The notes under the pieces are model-generated. The model searched no databases and had not been told where the DNA came from. It worked only from the letters and a program-made list of their open reading frames with translations. Position numbers and translations under genes: made by a program. A stretch of 64,000 nt of DNA from Balanoglossus misakiensis (taxonomy: Eukaryota; Hemichordata), in NCBI GenBank assembly GCA_040954595.2, contig CM082579.2, positions 744,001 through 808,000 of the forward strand, in the 5' to 3' direction. Shown here in pieces: positions 57,619 through 64,000 of the stretch (positions are counted from its first letter, which is position 1; each line of letters starts with the position of its first letter).

Positions 57619-59676
57619 ATATTTTGTGACTTTGCTAAAGTTTAACCATCGTAAATCGCAAAGTCTGGCTTCGATATTTGGTTTGGAAGATAAATCTGCG
57701 TGGAAATAAACTGAAATGAGGATTTTGTACATGACATTTTCTCTGAGAATATGATGTAAACAGCACAGAAAGGTAATACGCTATGGTCTTTAACACTTTT
57801 TCCCTACAAGTTCTTTTCACTGTGCGTCACCGACATATTTGCTAACCAAACTTAAGCATTACTATGGCACCCGCGGCCTTTGCTTCCAATGTGCAAATGT
57901 ATGTGCGTCATCATGGCTTGTTTTTCCGAAGAAAAGATGTCTCGAGTACTCCCGCACGACCATTTATATACATTTGGCGTACGATCGAGTTGTGATGACA
58001 TATACAGTGAAGGCCTGGGGATTTTAGTTTTAGTTTTCTTGTACCGTATTTTTAGAATCAAGAGTGAAAATTTGAGATGATCTGGACTCACTCACATCCC
58101 TCTGTGTCCGCTACGAGGCTCTGGACGTCGGACAGTGATGCGCCCTCAACACTGGTTTTGGCTAAGCAAGACCGGCACCAAACTTTTGAAGTTTGGGGAC
58201 CATGGACGTAAGTTTGGGCAGTGTACTTATTTGCATTGCAATAATAATGTCATTCCGCGTGTGACCCAGAGATCCCTATGATGAGATCCTCTCAGGCTGA
58301 AAAACATCAACTGTTGCATGTTGTAAACATGTTTTCGACATAGCACAGAGATCATTTGACCGAAAACGCAGGTCAGTCTGTAGACAATGGGTCTACCATA
58401 TCAAAGTAGTTAGGGGGTACAGAAACCCTAGGAGAGTGGATACGAACATCACTGGCAGGTACAATTTGCTAGCTGACGACGTACGTGTTGAAGGGACCGA
58501 AAAGTCTGAAGGGAAGGTGGGAAAATATCCAATTAGTCAACTCAGCCCGCGAAGACGAGTCGATTCTCAGCCTGGATCAAGTTTGAAATGAAAGAACGTA
58601 CCCCCATATTTGGATTTCAGCCTCACCGCCACCAGAACCGTTTGCGGTAGTTCCGTTTCTAACACTGCGGTGCGTGTTGAAGGCCTAATCGAGCTATTTA
58701 CATACGGGGACTACGGTAAGACAGTCCTGTTTTTGGACTTGTTTGAAGTTTGTAGTGGAGGATCGACCTACAGGGGTGAATTTCAAATGCAATCATGTCG
58801 ACTCTCATTTTGAACGTGCAGTGCCATCAGTCACTTCATGCATAGTGATTGTGTTACGTGCAAATCTGAGTATCAGATCACCCCCAGGCATTTCAGTTGC
58901 ATGCATGCATGCTCGGCATGAATGATATATACAGGTGGAGAGGAAAAGAGATCATCCGTACTTTACAAGCTGGCGACATACAATAGGTGCCATGAAAAGT
59001 GAACAAAAAATAGATGAATTACATGAAAATGAAATTATTTTCATGAAACCTAAATGCTGACATTTTCAGTTTTTTTTGAACATCCGTTAGAATGAGATGA
59101 TTACTTAAAAGAATGTGGTAATAATGTCATACTCGAAATTCATCCCCTGTCTCTGCTCTACTCCACACCATGGCCACCTCACCGTCACACCACTCCCATG
59201 GTGGAGGGACAATGTGCCATGTCTGTGTGTCGCGTTGGATTACTAGCAGCAAATACTGAAAGGTCGAGTAAACAAATCCCTTGTTAATGAATAACTTGGA
59301 GCAGTCATTGTCCCGAGTAAAAAGTCAGACGAGTGATGAAGTCTGATCAGATCGAGGTCAGATTATAGATCGGGTCAAGCTAACCGTTTCTTTTAGGTCA
59401 GGTGTCCTCGATGCAAAAACCAGTCTGGTTTCATGGCTAGTATCATTGTGAAGTGACAAGGGTGGATTGTTCTGTTTTTCGTACCTTTGTAAAAATTATG
59501 ATATCATAGTTTATGCCGATTATGATATGCGGAAAAACACAAGGAGCTTTTACAAACTGAAATCACAAACCCATTGTAATCACGGTAGGCATATATTTCT
59601 TCTGGTGTACCCTTCATTTGAGTTGTAGATAAATATTATAGTGATCAAAATCATAACACGTTCTTATTTTACTCCA
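57619..59676. other. Intergenic DNA or 5' region of the glycosyltransferase gene
   Basis: No coding sequence is recognised. One or more non-coding 5' exons of the glycosyltransferase gene may lie here, because a splice acceptor sits just upstream of its start codon, but I cannot identify them. A small ATGC-rich cluster near 58900 is the only notable composition feature. Confidence 0.5.
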
Positions 59677-59692
59677 GGCAATTCTGGTTACC

Positions 59693-61474
59693 ATGGCAAG
59701 CAGAAGACTGATCATCCGGGCATTTCGACTGCTACTGATCCTTTTAGCAGTGGTCGCCGTAACTCTTCTTTTTCGGCATGTCAGCAGAACACGGGAGCCC
59801 CAGTATGAAGAATCAGAAAAACACATAGACTTCGTGGGTGGGGCTATGTCCCGTCCCAGGCGGCCCTTTGACGACAAGATGAAAGAAACGCAGTTGATTC
59901 CAGTGAAAAATTCTGTTGTGCCAAAAATAGTTCACTTTATTTGGCTGGAAGAAAAACCTTTCCGGTTTCATCACTTGCTGGCGCTAAAATCAGCGTTTCG
60001 TCACATCCGGCCAGAAGCGATATGGTTCCACACGAACATTCAAGACATGGAAAAACATGGGGACGCAGAATCGGAAAAATATTGGAAAGAAACAAAAATT
60101 ATTCCAAATTTTAAAGTTGTACCGTGGGACGGACCCAAGTATAACAGCCAACAGGACTATAAAAATAAGAACTATCTTCGATTAGCGGTCATGATGGAAA
60201 TGTTGCGCGATCACGGCGGGATATATCTTGACCTTGACGTCATTGTATTAAAATCTTTCGAACCTTTACTTCATTATGAGTTTGTAATTGGGAGGGAAGA
60301 TTTCGGTTTGAGTACGGGTGTTGTTATAGCCAGACCCCGAGCACCATTCTTAGAGAAATGGTTTCTATGGTCTCACAACAGCAAATCGGAGCATTTTGAT
60401 CCAGAAGACGCGCTGTTCGACGTTGCCATGGAGTATCCTGAACTGGTTCACATCGAAGAGTTTGGATTCCGACGTCAAGATACTTGGAAGGGTCCGGAGG
60501 ATTGGGGCAACTTGTTCCATGGCGGGATTGATCATAGTGATAACTACGCAGTCAAACTATACTACGGGCTCATGGAGAAAGAATATAACCCGGAACAGAT
60601 CAAATCACTGAAGTCCTCGTTCGGTGCCATGGCAAGATTGTCCTATTACGCCAGTCCCGCACTCTCGGCAACCAACTGGCATCCTCCCAAAGGCGCCAAA
60701 AACGTTGTTCCCAACATAATTCACTACGTCTGGTTCACTCCCCACGAATTCAAATTCCATCACTTTCTTGGCGCCAAGAGTGTCGTCCACATCCAGAAAG
60801 CTGACCGCATTCTCTTCCACACAGACTCCGAACCAATAGGTTTCTGGTGGGATGAGTTCAAGAGAATCGCTGGTCCTCTCTTGGAAATCGTCCATTGCGA
60901 TCAACCGACGGAAGTTTTCGGTCATGGCGTCGGCAACATCCCTCACAAATCGGACATATCTCGGATGCAGATTCTATTGAAGTATGGGGGAATTTACCTC
61001 GATTCAGATACACTCATCACCAAGAAACTGGACCCCATATTAAAATATCCATATTCTATGGGGATGGAAATTGTCGGTTTGAATAATGGAATCATCATGT
61101 CTGCTCCAAATTCAACCTTTCTCAACATTTATTACAACTCGTATAAGTTTTTCGACGACGCGCAATGGAACTGGAATTCAGTGATGGAGCCATATCGATT
61201 AGCGGCCGAAAATCCGGACCACATTCACATCGAAACCACGGGATTGTCGCGTCCTCATTGGACGGATTGGTGGGACATGCGGCGAATCTGGCGACACGAG
61301 GGCAAACTCGATTGGTCACATGTCTACGCCATTCACTGGATATACAGTTACCATGGCGATGAACACAACCCTGAACAAATTCGCTGTTTCGATGATAATT
61401 TTGGAGAAATTGCTCGTCTGGTGTACTACGGGTCTCCGGAACTTATGTGTGACCGTCTTTTATCGTTTGATTAG
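59693..61474 (+). CDS. Type II membrane glycosyltransferase with two tandem DXD (Gly_transf_sug / GT32-like) domains
   Basis: A 593-aa intronless frame has a short cytosolic tail and an uncleaved anchor at about 7-27 (IIRAFRLLLILLAVVAVTLL), as in Golgi type II enzymes. Two homologous catalytic domains follow. Domain 1, about 77-320, opens VPKIVHFIWLEEKPFRFHH and has the metal/sugar-nucleotide motif GGIYLDLDV (Asp180, Asp182). Domain 2, about 340-581, opens VPNIIHYVWFTPHEFKFHH and has GGIYLDSDT (Asp436, Asp438). Both end alike (YNPEQI ... YYASPAL and HNPEQI ... YYGSPEL). The DXD, GGIYLD and HFIW features belong to the OCH1 / alpha-1,4-glycosyltransferase-like group; donor and acceptor cannot be told. 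Both DXD motifs are intact, so both halves could be active. A pyrimidine-AG acceptor at about 59677, 16 bp upstream of a well-placed ATG (ACCATGG), implies a non-coding upstream exon. Confidence 0.88.
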   Translation: MASRRLIIRAFRLLLILLAVVAVTLLFRHVSRTREPQYEESEKHIDFVGGAMSRPRRPFDDKMKETQLIPVKNSVVPKIVHFIWLEEKPFRFHHLLALKSAFRHIRPEAIWFHTNIQDMEKHGDAESEKYWKETKIIPNFKVVPWDGPKYNSQQDYKNKNYLRLAVMMEMLRDHGGIYLDLDVIVLKSFEPLLHYEFVIGREDFGLSTGVVIARPRAPFLEKWFLWSHNSKSEHFDPEDALFDVAMEYPELVHIEEFGFRRQDTWKGPEDWGNLFHGGIDHSDNYAVKLYYGLMEKEYNPEQIKSLKSSFGAMARLSYYASPALSATNWHPPKGAKNVVPNIIHYVWFTPHEFKFHHFLGAKSVVHIQKADRILFHTDSEPIGFWWDEFKRIAGPLLEIVHCDQPTEVFGHGVGNIPHKSDISRMQILLKYGGIYLDSDTLITKKLDPILKYPYSMGMEIVGLNNGIIMSAPNSTFLNIYYNSYKFFDDAQWNWNSVMEPYRLAAENPDHIHIETTGLSRPHWTDWWDMRRIWRHEGKLDWSHVYAIHWIYSYHGDEHNPEQIRCFDDNFGEIARLVYYGSPELMCDRLLSFD

Positions 61475-61760
61475 TAAAAATGAACCTGTAACCTTAGCAA
61501 CCTGTCAGAAACAAAGCTACTCATCAAAGAATCGCCAATTCGCCAATGCAGTACACGAAATGTGGAACATTTAATTTTTTAAATAGTTTGGATATTTTGG
61601 AATATGAAAAAGTGATCATTGACTGTTATCTTGGCTCAGTTTTAGCTAGCACGTATGTTATACATGAAATGTAAGATTTTGTACATGTAATGACAATCAA
61701 TACCAGACTTTGATTGTGTCATATCGATCTGATAAAAATATCTTCAGATTTCATTGATTA

Positions 61761-61766
61761 AATAAA
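61761..61766 (+). terminator. Poly(A) signal of the glycosyltransferase gene
   Basis: AATAAA follows the TAG stop by about 286 bp in AT-rich sequence. Confidence 0.5.
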
Positions 61767-64000
61767 CACCCCGATTTTAATAATCTGTTATATTGTCTGT
61801 CTTGTGAAACACTGGTTACGTGGTAATTTGATTATGACACAAATTTGCGGACAATGAAGGTTGGCAAGTGTCCATGCTTCGAATGCGTGGCTTTCATGAA
61901 TGGGAGGAACTATAGTTTCCACTGGCATGGTTGAACCATATTCTCGTACTTTAGAATGGCGTGACGTGGAGTTCATTCTTCGGTGAAAGGTCAACGGGGA
62001 ATCAGACAGCGACTACAATCTACAGATTCGGGTTGGTCAGTTTCTTCGGCCTTCAAGTTGGGGTGAGGGAGGGAGGGAGGTTGGTAGGGGAGTCACCAGG
62101 GTTCTTGCATTCATGGAAGGTCGGCCAGTTTTGCTTTTCCCTCCACGGGGCCATACAAACACTCTTGGGTTAAAAAAATATTTGCCCACCCCAGCCAATG
62201 TAAAACCACACAAAATATCATTGCATCGGCAAAGTGTCCCCCAAAATTGTATTTTTAAATCTGTTCGTCTTAAAAGCCAAAAGTAAAATTCCTACATGTA
62301 AACCACGTTAATGATTTCTTATGAATCGCTCCCTAAACCTACATTACTACAAGTGGCCAGGGGGTCATTCATCTGAATGTAGCACACGTAGTTCCTGTCA
62401 TTCTGCAGGCACCAGATAAACAAGTCTTCTGTATCTTTGATTTATGGAAATTGCGCTGAAGACAATGGGTAATTCGTATTCCTCAAAGTCGCTTTACACG
62501 AATAGAAAATGACCTTGTTAGTATGCATGAAAGACTCGTCACAAACATCCATGCTCCTGTTTGTCAAACCTTGCTTGAATCAATTTGACAAACATCATAG
62601 TCTAGATTATAAGCATGATAAAAACTTTAAATTTAATTTTCAAGCTACTTAGTCTTTCAAATGGTCAACATGAAAACCGATGGTCACAAGATGGTATTTC
62701 TCAAGGCGTTTATAAATCTGCCTGCTATATCCGTAATTGATTGACAGGAAGAATGGGCTGGAAGAAGTGAGAGTTACTCCTAAGTCCTACAGTCAATGCT
62801 TTGGCGTGGAATCCAATAGTAAGATCTGGTTGTTATGGTAAAATCGGTATGCAATAGATAGGGAACAAACAGATTTAGTTCTCTGACTTAAAGGTAAATC
62901 GCCAGTGTCCTACAAAGGTTACAGCTAGCTGTCCTGTCCTGGGATAGCTGTAAACAACGTCAAGTCATTTGCATACAATCGGAAAAATTATCGGGTGAAC
63001 AGCACTGAGAAGATGACGTCTGAGCGAATGGTCGGCGTAAACTCGACCTGCAGAGAGCGTGGGTCATAATCGAGTCAACACATTGCGCCCCCGGCACGGT
63101 CAACAAGCGTGCTTCGTTTGCATACAAAGCTTTTGGCCTTCAATGGGCGAAGAAGTTTTTGTGACTCGCAATCGAGTCTGACAGTACTAGCCCGTATTGC
63201 AATACGCACCACGTGGTTCGGTTATTGCCGAAGTAGCAGTATCCGCTAAGTTACAGTCGCTCTCATTGCAAGGCATAAAGAGATGTTCTACTCTGGTACA
63301 AGACAATACCCGACGAATAGGTAGTAGATTCGCTGGTACCCGATAATCTAATTATCCATATTAAGGTGAGTTGTGTCGCATGCGCACTGCGGTGCTGATT
63401 TCCGTTTCTCCGAAACCATGGTAACTCGTGACAGCCCTCTGTTACTTGCTAACCAGAAACTACTTCCGGTGTACACCAGGGGCGTATGTTGAGACAAGGC
63501 TGATATGATATGATATGATATGATATGATAAGATATGATATGATATGATATGATATGATATGATATGATATGATATGATATGATATGATATGATATGATA
63601 TGATATATGATTATGATATATGATTTTATACGATACACGATATTATATTGCATTACATGACAAGCTTGTACAACTGCAAACGAGTTAAGCTAATGTTTAT
63701 CTCGCTGGAAGTAGACTTCTTTCCAATAAAAGTGATAAGTTGAGTTCAGAAGGAGAACTCGGGTTCTACATGGGATCTAGCCTATTCAGGGTCAGACCTC
63801 CGTAATCACGCGACAGTTTCTGATATAAGTAACTCATTGTTTGGGGTTACAGGCCGAGTTAATGATCAACTAAATGATCAGGCAGGTACATTGACACACT
63901 GGAATAGATGTATAGTACGCCATGTTGTCCACTGCCATTGCTGTAAGGGTAGTCTTACTCAAGACAAGTTTAGATGTAGACGGGAATATTGTTGTGAACT
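61767..64000. other. Right-end DNA, no gene recognised
   Basis: Only short frames without family resemblance are present. A GGGA-rich patch occurs near 62063-62085 and a pentanucleotide microsatellite at 63501-63607. A gene whose exons lie mostly outside the window cannot be excluded. Confidence 0.55.
63501..63607 (+). repeat. (TGATA)n pentanucleotide microsatellite
   Basis: About 21 TGATA units occur with one TGATA to AGATA change near 63531, followed by a diverged TATATGAT tail. The tyrosine/histidine/isoleucine-rich translation of the opposite strand is an artefact. Confidence 0.95.

Noticed and set aside
63348-63653. Minus-strand frame of repeated Ser-Tyr-His-Ile-Ile
   Set aside because: Translation of the TGATA microsatellite.

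Overview
The window looks like metazoan nuclear DNA: AT-rich, with spliced genes carrying canonical GT/AG introns, long gene-poor stretches, microsatellites and a large satellite array. The five protein genes (a cadherin/LamG/receptor-L/EGF protein, a PHOX2 homeobox gene, a BDH1-like SDR, a rhodopsin-family GPCR and a double-domain glycosyltransferase) fit a marine invertebrate. My best guess is an invertebrate deuterostome such as a hemichordate, but the sequence alone does not settle this and a lophotrochozoan is not excluded.

Layout. 1-13034: about 150 head-to-tail copies of an 87-bp satellite, running off the left edge, with decayed units to about 13190. 13191-15920: diverged interspersed and tandem repeats, including two copies of an exon-like element. 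15921-24370: no recognisable gene; one compound microsatellite. 24379-31530: a ten-exon plus-strand gene (about 1633 aa, predicted secreted) preceded by a CRE/TATA-like promoter and followed by a poly(A) signal. 31531-38270: gene-free flank of the homeobox gene. 38271-46904: four-exon PHOX2 orthologue (265 aa). 48657-50982: minus-strand three-exon BDH1-like dehydrogenase (340 aa) with a G22 tract 12 bp beyond its stop codon. 52123-53136: minus-strand intronless GPCR (337 aa). 53137-59676: no gene recognised, but a 240-bp direct duplication with a 50-bp near-perfect palindrome between its copies. 59693-61766: plus-strand type II membrane glycosyltransferase with two tandem catalytic domains (593 aa). 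61767-64000: no gene recognised; a GATAT microsatellite.

The genes are unrelated in function and orientation, as usual for an animal chromosome, so no operon or pathway logic is claimed. The items most worth following up are the architecture of the 24.5-31.4 kb gene, the internally duplicated glycosyltransferase, the extra PHOX2 intron, the satellite's internal palindrome and higher-order structure, and the 57.3 kb palindrome.
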